Shown here: positions 56,178 to 64,000 of the stretch, in pieces
Layout: each line of letters starts with the position of its first letter
Position numbering within the stretch: the first letter of the stretch is position 1
DNA from: JAFNAG01 sp963824985
GTDB taxonomy: Bacteria > Acidobacteriota > UBA6911
DNA: 64,000 bases
Reading direction: 5' to 3'
Assembly: GCA_963824985.1 (NCBI GenBank)
Contig: CAWGRQ010000031.1
Location: forward strand, 124,001-188,000
Translations under genes and position numbers: made by a program
Notes under the pieces: model-generated
The model's database searches: none
Seen by the model: the letters and a program-made list of their open reading frames with translations, nothing else
What the model was told of the DNA's origin: nothing

Positions 56178-56788
56178 GATGCGGATCCCTCCGCTTGCAG
56201 GTGCCCAAAGGAGGCGCGCAGCCGCTCGAGCGCGCGTGAGAGCCTTGATTTCGCGGTTCCCAGGGGAACGGAAAGCAGCTCGGCAATCTCTTCGAGCTTC
56301 ATATCTTCTTCAAAGCGCAAACTGAGAATCTCCCGGTAGACCGGCGGTTGCGCCGCCAGGAGCTTCTGCACCAGTTCCGCCTTTTCGGAACGCAGCAGTT
56401 GCTCGAGCGCACCCGGCAGATTTGAAGGTGCATGGTCATAGGCCTGCGTCCCTTCGTCCAGTGGTTCTTCGAAACTGCCGGGCCGCCGGCGCCGCAGATG
56501 ATCGATGGCTACATTCCGGGCAATGGCAAACAACCATGCGTCGAAGTTCCGCCCAGGATCAAAGCGGTGAATGTTCTGAACGACCCGCATCCAGGTCTGC
56601 TGGAACAGGTCTTCGGCGGTGGCCGGTTCGTAGGCCCAGCGCAACAGGTAGCGGTACAGGCGGTTCTGGTAGCGGGTGACCAGGGCGGCAAACGCGTCCC
56701 GATCCCCACGTTGCACCGCCAGGACGTTTCCGCCGGCCTCCGATGGTGCCACCCAGCCCTCCCATGAATAATGCGCAGCCTGTATCAT
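56174..56788 (-). CDS. ECF RNA polymerase sigma factor
   Basis: A 204-residue ECF sigma factor. Region 2 includes YRYLLRWAYEPATAEDLFQQ and the -10 helix FDAWLFAIARNVAIDHLRRR. Region 4 includes REILSLRFEEDMKLEEIAEL and the recognition helix VPLGTAKSRLSRALERLR. It is the first gene of a coupled operon with an anti-sigma factor and a zinc-ribbon protein. The ATG at 56788 is chosen as the family-like start, although its ribosome site is weak. Confidence 0.9.
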   Translation of the reverse strand: MIQAAHYSWEGWVAPSEAGGNVLAVQRGDRDAFAALVTRYQNRLYRYLLRWAYEPATAEDLFQQTWMRVVQNIHRFDPGRNFDAWLFAIARNVAIDHLRRRRPGSFEEPLDEGTQAYDHAPSNLPGALEQLLRSEKAELVQKLLAAQPPVYREILSLRFEEDMKLEEIAELLSVPLGTAKSRLSRALERLRASFGHLQAEGSAS

Positions 56789-56862
56789 ATCTGCTTCAGG
56801 TACGGGCACCGGCCGGGAAAAGATGCAAATCCTGGGCGGATTCTGAAACTTTTTTAGGCTGG

Positions 56863-56942
56863 AAAAAGGGGACATTCTTAATTTCTGCGCAACTCGTCTC
56901 TAAACAAGAGTTTAGTAAGAAATTCGGAATGTCCCCTTTTTG
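56863..56942. repeat. GGGGAC-type palindromic element, copy 3
   Basis: The left arm AAAAAGGGGACATTCTTAAT and the right arm, ending GGAATGTCCCCTTTTT, are complementary over about 20 bp. A second pairing, AATTTCT with AGAAATT, extends the stem. It lies 8 nt downstream of the stop of the minus-strand gene at 56951, the same spacing as copy 1 has from the M3 locus. The poly-T/poly-A flanks could allow it to act as a terminator. Confidence 0.75.
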
Positions 56943-56950
56943 GCCGCGAT

Positions 56951-57385
56951 TCAGTCGGACTTCTCTTTTTTGGCCGTCCAGGTCATATCGCCCATCTCTT
57001 CCAGCGATGCGCTCCCCTTCATCGTCTGCCCATCGGCGGCCACTTCACCCACAAACGACATCGTAACGGATATCCCTTCCGCGGTCATGGCGACCGAGAA
57101 CACGATGGCGCGCTCCTTGAGGCTCCCCTGGAGCGGGAATGTACCATAGCGGCCGGTGTACGTGCCGGTGATCTTGTCGCCGTCCTGCTTCAAATCGAGC
57201 GTCGGCGTCCCGGTCCCCATCGACATCTCGAGCGTCATATTCCATTTCCCCGCAACCGAGGGCGTGGCTTTGGCATCCTGCTTCTGTTGCGCCTGGCCCG
57301 GCTGCGGCTCTCCCGCCCAGCTCGACGGCACCGCCAGGCCACCCGCGATGGCCAGAATCGCCATTAGTCCCAGAAATCTCTTCAT
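56951..57385 (-). CDS. Small secreted beta-rich protein of unknown function
   Basis: A 144-residue protein with a signal peptide (residues 1-24, ending SSWAG). A Gln-rich linker leads to a beta-strand pattern beginning VAGKWNMTLEM and including GDKITGTYTGRYG and VAADGQTMKGSASLEEM, like small lipocalin-type or DUF exported proteins in Acidobacteriota. A strong GAGGAGG site lies upstream of the ATG. No enzymatic motif is visible. Confidence 0.8.
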   Translation of the reverse strand: MKRFLGLMAILAIAGGLAVPSSWAGEPQPGQAQQKQDAKATPSVAGKWNMTLEMSMGTGTPTLDLKQDGDKITGTYTGRYGTFPLQGSLKERAIVFSVAMTAEGISVTMSFVGEVAADGQTMKGSASLEEMGDMTWTAKKEKSD

Positions 57386-57570
57386 GCAACCTCCTCAATA
57401 AATGTGACTGAGATATAATTGTAGCGCGCGCGGGAGCACCCAGACCAGACAGAATTAATCCCGAAGCGAGGCATGCGCGCTTCGCATGAGTTGCGGCCGC
57501 CGTTTCCCTGGAGGCCCGATTGTGATACAAATCTGTCCCTGAAAGTCACAGTGGGACATTAGGGGGAATC

Positions 57571-58203
57571 ATGAGCGGTGAGGCGCCGGGTCGGCTTCGG
57601 GCCGGGGATTATCTGCAGGACCTGTGCCGGGCATGCAAGACGGTACGCGCACACACCGTCATCGTGGCGAATCCGGAAGGTCAGGCGCTACGGGTGATCT
57701 GCGATTATTGCGGCAGCCAACACAACTATCGGGGCGGCGCTGCGCCGGAGAACTCTGCCCCGTCACCAACGGAAAAACCGGCCAGAGGACCCATCCCTCT
57801 GGTAACGGAGCGAGAGAGGAATTATCCAGTGACAAACATGTCAGCACCGGAAGGCGGCACAGTGGATGTTGAGCTGTTGCTGCGCCGGATCATCCGGGAA
57901 GAAATCGGACTTACCCCCGTACTCATGGCGGACAAATGGCGGGGCGGGGAAATGATTCTCAAGCCCGGGAAGGCCGACCTGCAGGAGAAGTCCTGGCCGA
58001 TCGAAACCTTTTTCCACAAGGTAGTCATGCTGAGGAATCGCCTGCGCGTGCTGGAGCAGCAGATCAATGGCGCCGAGATCTCCGAGGACCTGAAGATCAA
58101 GCTGCAGGCCTACATCACGGGCTGCTACGGCTCCCTGACCAGCTTCAACATTCTCTTCGCAGAGGAAGAAGACCGGTTTCGAGGCAGTTCGGAAAGGGAA
58201 TAG
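57571..58203 (+). CDS. Zinc-ribbon protein of unknown function
   Basis: A 210-residue soluble protein. An N-terminal zinc ribbon is formed by C19xxC22 and C44xxC47 (LCRACK and ICDYCG). A disordered Pro-rich linker follows, then a helical C-terminal domain (about 95-200) with VMLRNRLRVLEQQI, probably a coiled coil. The ribbon start AGDYLQDLCRACKTVRAHTV recalls zinc ribbons in acidobacterial and myxobacterial hypothetical proteins. An AGGGGGAA site precedes the ATG. The antitoxin remnant ends against its 3' end on the other strand. Function unknown. Confidence 0.75.
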   Translation: MSGEAPGRLRAGDYLQDLCRACKTVRAHTVIVANPEGQALRVICDYCGSQHNYRGGAAPENSAPSPTEKPARGPIPLVTERERNYPVTNMSAPEGGTVDVELLLRRIIREEIGLTPVLMADKWRGGEMILKPGKADLQEKSWPIETFFHKVVMLRNRLRVLEQQINGAEISEDLKIKLQAYITGCYGSLTSFNILFAEEEDRFRGSSERE

Positions 58204-58775
58204 TGCAGACAGGTAGTCCTCGTCGACCGGAGGTAACCCGTTCATCAACTCTGCGAGGTTGGTTAGGGCCGGTCAAGAAATAACGTTTACACTTTGGCGC
58301 GAGCACCGTCGCACCTGCGGTGCTCCTGGGGCTGGCAGATGCAAGGCGCCGCGACGCAGGCGATGTGGTGACATCGTCGAGGAGCGGCAACGCCGCAGAT
58401 GCCCGCCCGCCGCCGCGCCCCTTCGGGCTGCGGCCCGCAGGCCCGCTGGCCGCGTTGCTCACTCCTTACATGCCACACCGGGTATGCTCGTCGCTCGCGC
58501 CTTGCCAGCGGGCCTGGGGGCCTGCAGCAAAGTGCAAACGTTATTTCTTGACAGGCCCTTACTGTGAAACGAGGCGGTGCCGCCGGTCTGATCTCGCATA
58601 CCGGCTCGCCTCCACGCTCCACAATAAAGGATTCGCCCCGATACCGGACGCGATTGATGATCTCCGAAAAATTTCTTGACGCCTCGGTGGCCGAGAGCTT
58701 CTTCCGGGAGCGATGTGCGCCGACAGCTTCTCTTACCCTGCCTCCAGCTTTGCGCTTCCTGCGTTCCATGACCAT
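58200..58775 (-). pseudogene. Phd/YefM-family antitoxin, split by a MITE-like insertion
   Basis: On the minus strand the N-terminal part (58775 to 58560) encodes a type II antitoxin: LSATEASRNFSEIINRVRYR, then GESFIVERGGEPVCEI and AAPPRFTV. The frame is interrupted by the element at 58266-58558. Removing the element plus one 3-bp TTA copy restores the frame to RFTVTNLAELMNGLPPVDED and YLSAL, the expected C-terminal stretch. The extreme C-terminus runs into the convergent gene at 57571-58203 and no PIN or other toxin gene follows, so the module was already an orphan or truncated. Such proteins bind their operator and neutralise a toxin. Confidence 0.85.
58266..58558. mobile_element. MITE-like element inserted in the antitoxin gene
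   Basis: A 293-bp element with 31-bp terminal inverted repeats (58266-58296 and 58528-58558; GGGCCGGTCAAGAAATAACG and then TTTACACTTTG on the left) that differ at only two positions. It is flanked by TTA at 58263-58265 and 58559-58561, a 3-bp target duplication. The interior is GC-rich, has internal palindromic stretches and encodes no plausible protein. It is non-autonomous and must be moved by a transposase elsewhere in the genome. Confidence 0.85.
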
Positions 58776-59119
58776 ATCAGAATATCTGATTTTCAGACAA
58801 ATTCACCCGCAAGTTCCGCGCAGGAAACGAATGAAATCGGGCTGATTCGCATTTGGGGCTGAGCGCATTCACCGCGAGTGGAACGCATCCGCCAACGGGT
58901 TCGACTTCTTCATCGATCCCGATCCTCAGAACGGCAATGGCGACGACTGCGCCAGAATCCGCTATCGTGCAGGATTGGTTTTGGTTATGATCGAAAACAC
59001 TGATCCGCGAGAGAACGGGAATCGAGCCGCGGAATGCCGCTTCTCGCATGCCCGTCTCAGCACCCGATCGATCACTTTTCCTTGCGGTGATGAGCAAACG
59101 AGAGGAGATGGATAACGCT
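58776..59119. other. Intergenic region before the M14 gene
   Basis: No gene is supported; open frames here lack family signatures. A GAGGAG ribosome site at 59102-59107 belongs to the M14 gene. No clear promoter was recognised. Confidence 0.45.
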
Positions 59120-61948
59120 ATGGTTGAATCCCTGAAGAGGACTCGATGGGCATGGGTTGCGCTGTGTCTGGTGATGGCCGTTCCACCACTGCGGGGGCAA
59201 GGCACGATCTCGCCACCGAAGTTCGGCCAATACACCGTGGGCGATGATTACTTCCTCGCAAACTATGCGCAATTGCAGGCCTACTGGGCCGCCGTCGCCA
59301 GATCGACCAACCGGATCAAGCTGGTCGAGATCGGCAAAACCGAGGAAGGCCGGCCGATGATCATGGCCATCATCACCTCGCCGGAAAACCACAAGAAACT
59401 CGACCGCTACAAGGAAATCTCCCGGTCGCTGGCGCGCGCCGAAGGGATCAGCGAGGAGCAGGCGCGGGCGATGGCCGCCGAGGGAAAGGCGATCGTCTGG
59501 GAAGACGGAGGCCTGCACGCCACCGAAATCGTCAACTTCGAGACTCTGTTCTGGACGGCTTACCAGTTCGCGACGCAGAACGATCCTGAGACGATCCGCA
59601 TTCTGAACGACACGGTTCTGTTGCTGACGCCGGTAAATCCGGACGGGTGTGAGCTGGTCGCCAACTGGTATATGCGCGATCCTGATCCCAAGAAGCGCGA
59701 CATGCGGATACCCAGGCTCTACAACAAGTACGTCGGCCACGACAACAACCGGGATTCGTTCATGGCCAACATCTCGGAGACCAGGGCGATCAACCGGCAA
59801 CTCTACGTCGAGTGGATGCCGCAGATCGTCTACAACGCGCACCAGACCGGCCCCGAAGGCGCCATCCTGTTCACGCCGCCCTTCCGCGATCCGTTCAACT
59901 ACAATTACGATCCGCTGGTGCCGATCGGGATCGACCAGATCAGCGCCGCCATCACGAGCAGGTTCCTGGCGGAAGGAAAAGCCGGCTCCGCTTCGCGCGG
60001 GGAGGCGTCCTACTCGACCTGGTCGAACGGCATGGAGCGCAGCACCACGTATTTCCACAACCAGGTCGGCATCCTGACGGAAATCAGCGGCAACCCGACT
60101 CCCATCGAAATCGGCCTGGTGCTGGATCGCCAGCTCCCGCACGGTGACGTGCCGATGCCGATTCCGCCGCAGAAGGAGTGGCATTTCAGGCAGTCGATAG
60201 ATTACATCCTCTCGGTTCAGCGCGCCATCCTCGATCACGCCGCCCGCCAGAAGGACGAATGGTTGTACCGCATGTGGCGGATGGGCATGAACTCCATCGA
60301 AAAGGGAAACAAGGACACCTGGACGATCCAGCCCCGCTGGATCGAAGAAGCCAGGGCCGCAGCGGCCGGGGAAGCCGCGGCCGAGCGCGGCGGCTCCGGC
60401 GGAGGAGATGCGCCGCGGGTCGGTTCCGCGCAGGCCGTGCCGGCGAAGTACTACGACATGATGCGCACCCCGGAGCGCCGCGATCCGCGCGGCTATATTA
60501 TTTCTTCGAACCAGGCGGACTTCATCACCGCCACGAAGTTCGTCAACGCGCTGATCCGGTGCGGCATCGAAGTGCACCGGGCCACAGGCGCCTTCACCGT
60601 CGCCGACAGGAAATACCCGGCGGGTTCCTACGTACTCAAGGCGGCCCAGGCGTTCCGGCCGCACCTGCGCGATATGATGGAGCCGCAGGATCATCCGAAC
60701 GATTTCGCTTACCCGGGCGGCCCGCCCAGGCCGCCGTACGACATGACGGGTTACACGCTCGCTTTCCAGATGGGCGTGCAGTTCGACCGCGTCATCGAGG
60801 GATTCGACGGTCCGTTTGAGAAGCTGCCGTTCGGAGCGGAGATCAAGGTCACGCCGGGGAAAGTAACGGCGCCGGCCAACGGATCCGTTGCCGGATACCT
60901 GCTCAGTCATGAGGTCAAAGACCAGTTCCGCGCAACCAACCGGCTGCTGGGCGCCAGGGAGGAAGTCTACTGGTTGAAGGCGCCGTACAATGACCAAGGC
61001 AGGACTTGGCCGGCCGGGACAATCTACATCCCGGCAAAGCCGACGACCAGGCCGCTTCTGGAGAAACTCGCCTCCGAGACGGGACTCACCTTCAGCGGGA
61101 CCGCAACCGCTCCGGGCGGCGAAGCGTTGCGGCTCAATCCGGTCCGCGTAGGCCTGTGGGACCAGTACGGAGGCAATATGCCGTCGGGCTGGGTCCGTTG
61201 GATGTTCGAGCGCCAGTTCGAATTCACCAGCTTCGAAGTCGTCTATCCGCCTCAGCTGGACGCCGGCAATCTCCGGTCGAAGTACGACGTGATCATCTTC
61301 ATGGGCGGCATTCCCAGGGTCGACGGACAGGCGGGCCGCGGTGGATCGAGTGGGCAGCCGGCCAATCTTCCTCCCGAATGGGCAGACAAAGTCGGCGCGG
61401 TGACAATCGCGAAGACCATCCCCGTATTGCGCCAGTTTGTCGAGGAGGGCGGCACCATCGTTGCGGTCTCGGACGCCGTCAATATCGCGTACCACTTCAA
61501 GCTGCCGCTCGCCGATCAGATGGTCGAGCGTACAGCGGCAGGATCCCTGCGGCCACTCCCCTCGGAGAAGTATTTCGTGCCCGGCTCCCTGGTCACCGCC
61601 TCGGTGAACAACACGAATCCGCTCGCCTACGGAATGCCGGACCGGGTGGACGTCTTCTTTAATCGCAGTCCAGTGTTCAAGCTGCAGGACGATTCTGCCG
61701 CCAAAGGAGTGAACGTCGTGGCGTGGTATCCGAACGACAAACCGGTGCACAGCGGATGGGGGTGGGGACAGGCTCTTCTGAAGGACGGAATCGCGGCCGC
61801 CGAAGTTCCGATGGGCAAAGGCAAGCTCTTCCTGCTCTGCCCGGAGGTCACCTTCCGGGGCGAGTCTCACGGGACATTCCCGTTCTTCTTCAACGCCATT
61901 TATTATGGACAGGCCCAATCAGTGACTCTCGGCAAAGTCGGCAACTGA
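59120..61948 (+). CDS. M14-family zinc carboxypeptidase-like exported peptidase
   Basis: A 942-residue protein. A signal peptide (residues 1-27, ending LRGQG) precedes an M14 domain (about 45-330). The zinc ligands are H133 and E136 in GGLHATE and H241 in YNAHQTG; NPDG at 173-176 and GHDNNRDSF carry substrate-binding residues. The large remainder (about 600 residues) contains beta-rich and glutamine-amidotransferase-like stretches such as DVIIFMGGIPRVDGQAG, as in other long acidobacterial M14 proteins. It probably trims C-terminal residues from peptides in the periplasm. The start at 59120 is preferred for the signal peptide; ATGs at 59090 and 59108 are alternatives. Confidence 0.88.
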   Translation: MVESLKRTRWAWVALCLVMAVPPLRGQGTISPPKFGQYTVGDDYFLANYAQLQAYWAAVARSTNRIKLVEIGKTEEGRPMIMAIITSPENHKKLDRYKEISRSLARAEGISEEQARAMAAEGKAIVWEDGGLHATEIVNFETLFWTAYQFATQNDPETIRILNDTVLLLTPVNPDGCELVANWYMRDPDPKKRDMRIPRLYNKYVGHDNNRDSFMANISETRAINRQLYVEWMPQIVYNAHQTGPEGAILFTPPFRDPFNYNYDPLVPIGIDQISAAITSRFLAEGKAGSASRGEASYSTWSNGMERSTTYFHNQVGILTEISGNPTPIEIGLVLDRQLPHGDVPMPIPPQKEWHFRQSIDYILSVQRAILDHAARQKDEWLYRMWRMGMNSIEKGNKDTWTIQPRWIEEARAAAAGEAAAERGGSGGGDAPRVGSAQAVPAKYYDMMRTPERRDPRGYIISSNQADFITATKFVNALIRCGIEVHRATGAFTVADRKYPAGSYVLKAAQAFRPHLRDMMEPQDHPNDFAYPGGPPRPPYDMTGYTLAFQMGVQFDRVIEGFDGPFEKLPFGAEIKVTPGKVTAPANGSVAGYLLSHEVKDQFRATNRLLGAREEVYWLKAPYNDQGRTWPAGTIYIPAKPTTRPLLEKLASETGLTFSGTATAPGGEALRLNPVRVGLWDQYGGNMPSGWVRWMFERQFEFTSFEVVYPPQLDAGNLRSKYDVIIFMGGIPRVDGQAGRGGSSGQPANLPPEWADKVGAVTIAKTIPVLRQFVEEGGTIVAVSDAVNIAYHFKLPLADQMVERTAAGSLRPLPSEKYFVPGSLVTASVNNTNPLAYGMPDRVDVFFNRSPVFKLQDDSAAKGVNVVAWYPNDKPVHSGWGWGQALLKDGIAAAEVPMGKGKLFLLCPEVTFRGESHGTFPFFFNAIYYGQAQSVTLGKVGN

Positions 61949-62491
61949 TCCGGACCGGGTGTCAGATCTGGAATGCCGCAGGTAGATATCGGGCGGATGG
62001 GAAGGACGAACTGCGGCAGAAACCAGGCCGTCGGTGACCGGACTGTGGAGATGGATTCCGCAAGCCATGCGCGCGGGACGCGCGCGGCCCCAGGCCATTC
62101 ATAGCTCCTCATGCGCCCGCGGGCGCACCCGATGACGCATGAAAAAGACTGGCAGCAGAGGAGATACCGTCGGAATCGGGATCGGAATCGGTTTCGATAT
62201 CGATGGCGATTGCGACCCCGATCCCGATGCCGACCCCGATGGTTGGTGGATGTAGAGTTTATTTTCGGAACAGAAGCAGAGCAACTTCATTTTCGTGTCT
62301 TTGGTGCGCAGCGTGATTTTGCGGAAACCAGGGCTGTTCCCGACGGGATTTGTCTGTGAAGCTGTTTCCGCTTTGCTATTATTATAGGGTTATTCTACTT
62401 CGCCCGCCTGGCGATCCGAAAGGCACCGAGCGCACCGGCCCGGCCGCCGGTCTATTCATTCTCGCCGCATTCCGGCTAGTGGAGTGCAGCC
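61949..62491. other. 543-bp intergenic region with repeats
   Basis: No gene is supported. It holds copy C of the dispersed repeat (62110-62146) and, at about 62168-62240, a degenerate hexamer tract alternating GGAATC/GGGATC with its complement GATCCC/GACCCC, similar in style to the tract at 917-1042. The GTG of the next gene has GGAG at 62481. Confidence 0.45.
62110..62146 (-). repeat. TTTTCATGCGTCAT dispersed repeat with hairpin, copy C
   Basis: On the minus strand it reads TTTTTCATGCGTCATCGGGT followed by the perfect hairpin GCGCCCGCGGGCGC and ATGAGG. It is the best-preserved of the three copies (760, 7445 and here) and shows that the repeat carries a hairpin 3' of the conserved core. Confidence 0.5.
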
Positions 62492-64000
62492 GTGAGTACC
62501 ATATTTCAGGATATCGTCTTCAGCCATCGCTTCCTCAAGAGCCGTCCCGGCTTCACGATCGCGGCGGCCCTTACGCTCGCGCTGGGTATCGGAGCAAACA
62601 CCATCGTTTTCAGCGTGGTGCATGCGCTGCTCCTCAAGCCGCTGCCGCTCGAGGAACCGGAACGGCTCGTCGCGGTCAATGAGAAAGACCCGCTGCACGG
62701 GCTGCTCTTCAATACCTGCTCGACGCGCATGTTCCTGACGCTGCGCGAGCACGACGACGTCTTCGCGCATCTCACCGCCTGGTATGAGCGCAACACGAAC
62801 GTGGGCGGTCTGAACCGGCCTCTCCAGGTTGTGGCCTGGCAGACGACTGCCGATTTCTTCGCGGCCATGGGCTTGCGGCCCGCGATCGGGCGCGGCTTCT
62901 ATCCTGAAGAGACGGTTGTCGGCAATCCTCGCGATGTTGTGGTGCTCGGCAACCGGTTCTGGCGCCAGCAATTCGCCGCCGACCCCGGGATCGTCGGGAG
63001 AACGATCCTCGTCGACGACCGGTCGACCACGATCGTGGGGGTGATGGCGCCCAACGAACAGTGGCTTGACGCGGATCTGTTGATGCCGCTCCCCCCCTAC
63101 GTAACGAATACGCCGGATCGGCGCATCCTTTTCGTCGTGGGGCGTCTGAAACCCGGCCTGACGCTCGCGGCCGCGCAGGCTTATCTGCAGGGAATCACCT
63201 CCGGCGTGAATCCGGAATTCCATGCCGGGCAATCCGTGACTACCGCCGGGCTCACCCCATTGGATCAGCTGCTGGTCGATCGCGACGCCCGGCGGATTGT
63301 GGCACTGCTCGGTGGCGCGGTCCTGATTGTACTCCTCATCGCCTGCGTCAACCTGGCGAGCCTGCTGCTGGCGCGGGCCGTGGGACGCCGGCGCGAGATC
63401 GCGATTCACACGGCGGTTGGCGCCCGGCCCTGCCGTCTCATGCGGCGGCTGGTGACCGAGTCGATCATGCTGGCTGCGCTCGGCGGAGCCATGGGCGTCC
63501 TGCTGGCCGTCTGGGGAGTGGACGTGCTCCGCAACTTTGGGGCCGGTCATATTCCGCGGCTCGATGCCGTGGGAATTCACGGTGCGACTCTTTTGTTCAC
63601 CGCCGCTCTCACATTCATCACGGGTCTGGCTGCCGGGCTGGTGCCCGCGATCCAGGCGTCGCGGCCGAATGTCGCCGAAGCGCTCAAGGAAGCCACCGAA
63701 AGCGGCTTCGGCGCGCCCAAACGCCACGGATTGCGCGGCACGCTCGTGGTCATCGAGGTGGCCCTGGCGCTCGCGCTGCTCATCTCCGCCGGGCTGCTCC
63801 TGCGCAGCGCCGCGCGTGTCGCGCATGTCGACCCGGGATTCCAGACCGACGGCCGCGTGGCCATTACGGTGAATCTGCCGCGCACCCGGTATGAGCCGGA
63901 TGCGACGGTGCTCCAGTTCTGGCGTGCCCTGCTCGAACGCGTCCGCGCCATGCCGGGCGTCCGCTCGGCGGCGGGCACCAGCGATCGCTGGCTGGTGGGC
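62492..64000 (+). CDS. ADOP-family ABC permease, truncated by the window end
   Basis: The first 503 codons of an ADOP permease are present, open to the last base. It starts with GTG at 62492, GGAG 7 nt upstream. It has FQDIVFSHRFLKSRPGFTIA, helix 1 (ALTLALGIGANTIVFSVVHA), a MacB periplasmic domain, and the EIAIHTAVGARPCRLMRRLV module with three helices. The second half begins near HGLRGTLVVIEVALALALLI. A complete member has about 800 residues. No ATPase gene is adjacent in the window. Confidence 0.9.
   Translation, partial: MSTIFQDIVFSHRFLKSRPGFTIAAALTLALGIGANTIVFSVVHALLLKPLPLEEPERLVAVNEKDPLHGLLFNTCSTRMFLTLREHDDVFAHLTAWYERNTNVGGLNRPLQVVAWQTTADFFAAMGLRPAIGRGFYPEETVVGNPRDVVVLGNRFWRQQFAADPGIVGRTILVDDRSTTIVGVMAPNEQWLDADLLMPLPPYVTNTPDRRILFVVGRLKPGLTLAAAQAYLQGITSGVNPEFHAGQSVTTAGLTPLDQLLVDRDARRIVALLGGAVLIVLLIACVNLASLLLARAVGRRREIAIHTAVGARPCRLMRRLVTESIMLAALGGAMGVLLAVWGVDVLRNFGAGHIPRLDAVGIHGATLLFTAALTFITGLAAGLVPAIQASRPNVAEALKEATESGFGAPKRHGLRGTLVVIEVALALALLISAGLLLRSAARVAHVDPGFQTDGRVAITVNLPRTRYEPDATVLQFWRALLERVRAMPGVRSAAGTSDRWLVG

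Noticed and set aside
58287..58559. A coding region inside the MITE-like element
   Set aside because: The frame that crosses it is the interrupted antitoxin frame. The interior translation is Arg/Pro/Ala-rich with no motif and does not survive as a family.
59072..61918. A 948-codon minus-strand frame opposite the M14 gene
   Set aside because: Antisense shadow of a gene with zinc ligands and a signal peptide; no start signals or motifs.
62456..63826. A 456-codon minus-strand frame opposite the truncated ADOP gene
   Set aside because: The plus-strand ADOP frame stays open to the last base and has helix and FtsX motifs; the antisense frame has none.
1..64000. CRISPR array, tRNA or rRNA genes
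   Set aside because: No regularly spaced identical repeats were found, and no cloverleaf or rRNA-like conserved stretches were recognised. This was by eye; tRNAscan and a covariance-model search would be decisive.

Overview
The window looks like a chromosomal segment of an uncultured Acidobacteriota bacterium, or a close relative. This is inferred from gene families, not from a marker gene. Two long ADOP-type FtsX/MacB permeases and a fragment of a third, a vWFA protein of the acidobacterial TIGR03436 type, an OAR-like TonB-dependent receptor, two giant Tricorn-like proteases, high GC and many dispersed palindromic repeats all fit that phylum. No rRNA, tRNA, CRISPR array, prophage or origin was recognised.

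Layout. 1-3478: the start of an unknown gene, an ECF sigma factor and a VIT/vWFA surface protein, all on the minus strand. 3941-6124: a promoter and a badly frameshifted M3 peptidase. 6133-9735: a CoA-binding protein, a secreted D-aminoacylase-like amidohydrolase and two large foldback elements. 9736-20158: a CHASE-PAS-SpoIIE phosphatase, a LOG protein, a PBP4-type carboxypeptidase, nifU-nifS and a large MscS channel. 20362-27267: a CDGSH protein, an Asp/Glu racemase, a nitroreductase, a Tat-exported TIM-barrel protein followed by a polar amino acid ABC transporter whose binding protein and permease are fused, an aldo/keto reductase and a thioredoxin-fold protein.

27349-37110 looks like a nutrient-uptake and catabolism block: a broken TonB receptor, a sodium:solute symporter, a URO-D/MtaA-like protein, a frameshifted Tat-exported glycosidase-like protein and a PQQ-propeller protein. 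37132-43407 is accessory DNA. Two same-orientation, internally deleted transposon derivatives bracket a HEPN/MNT (hepT-mntA) toxin-antitoxin pair and an ADOP permease; gene debris follows. 43408-54948 holds a vWFA protein, a small membrane protein, two divergently transcribed Tricorn-like proteases separated by a nested palindromic element, and an MsbA-like ABC exporter. 55210-56788 is a translationally coupled sigma / anti-sigma / zinc-ribbon operon. 56951-58203 holds two small unknown genes. 58200-58775 is an antitoxin gene split by a 293-bp MITE-like element with a 3-bp target duplication. 59120-64000 has an M14 carboxypeptidase and an ADOP permease cut by the window end.

The gene content points to a heterotroph specialised in peptides and amino acids (M3, M14, two Tricorns, D-aminoacylase, amino-acid ABC transporter) and perhaps methoxylated or glycosidic compounds. 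The most unusual features are the non-coding mobile elements. These are the antitoxin-splitting MITE, the paired deleted transposons, a family of GGGGAC palindromes (two of them 8 nt downstream of stop codons), and two large foldbacks at 7015-7510 and 9417-9650. No convincing new multi-gene biochemical system is visible.
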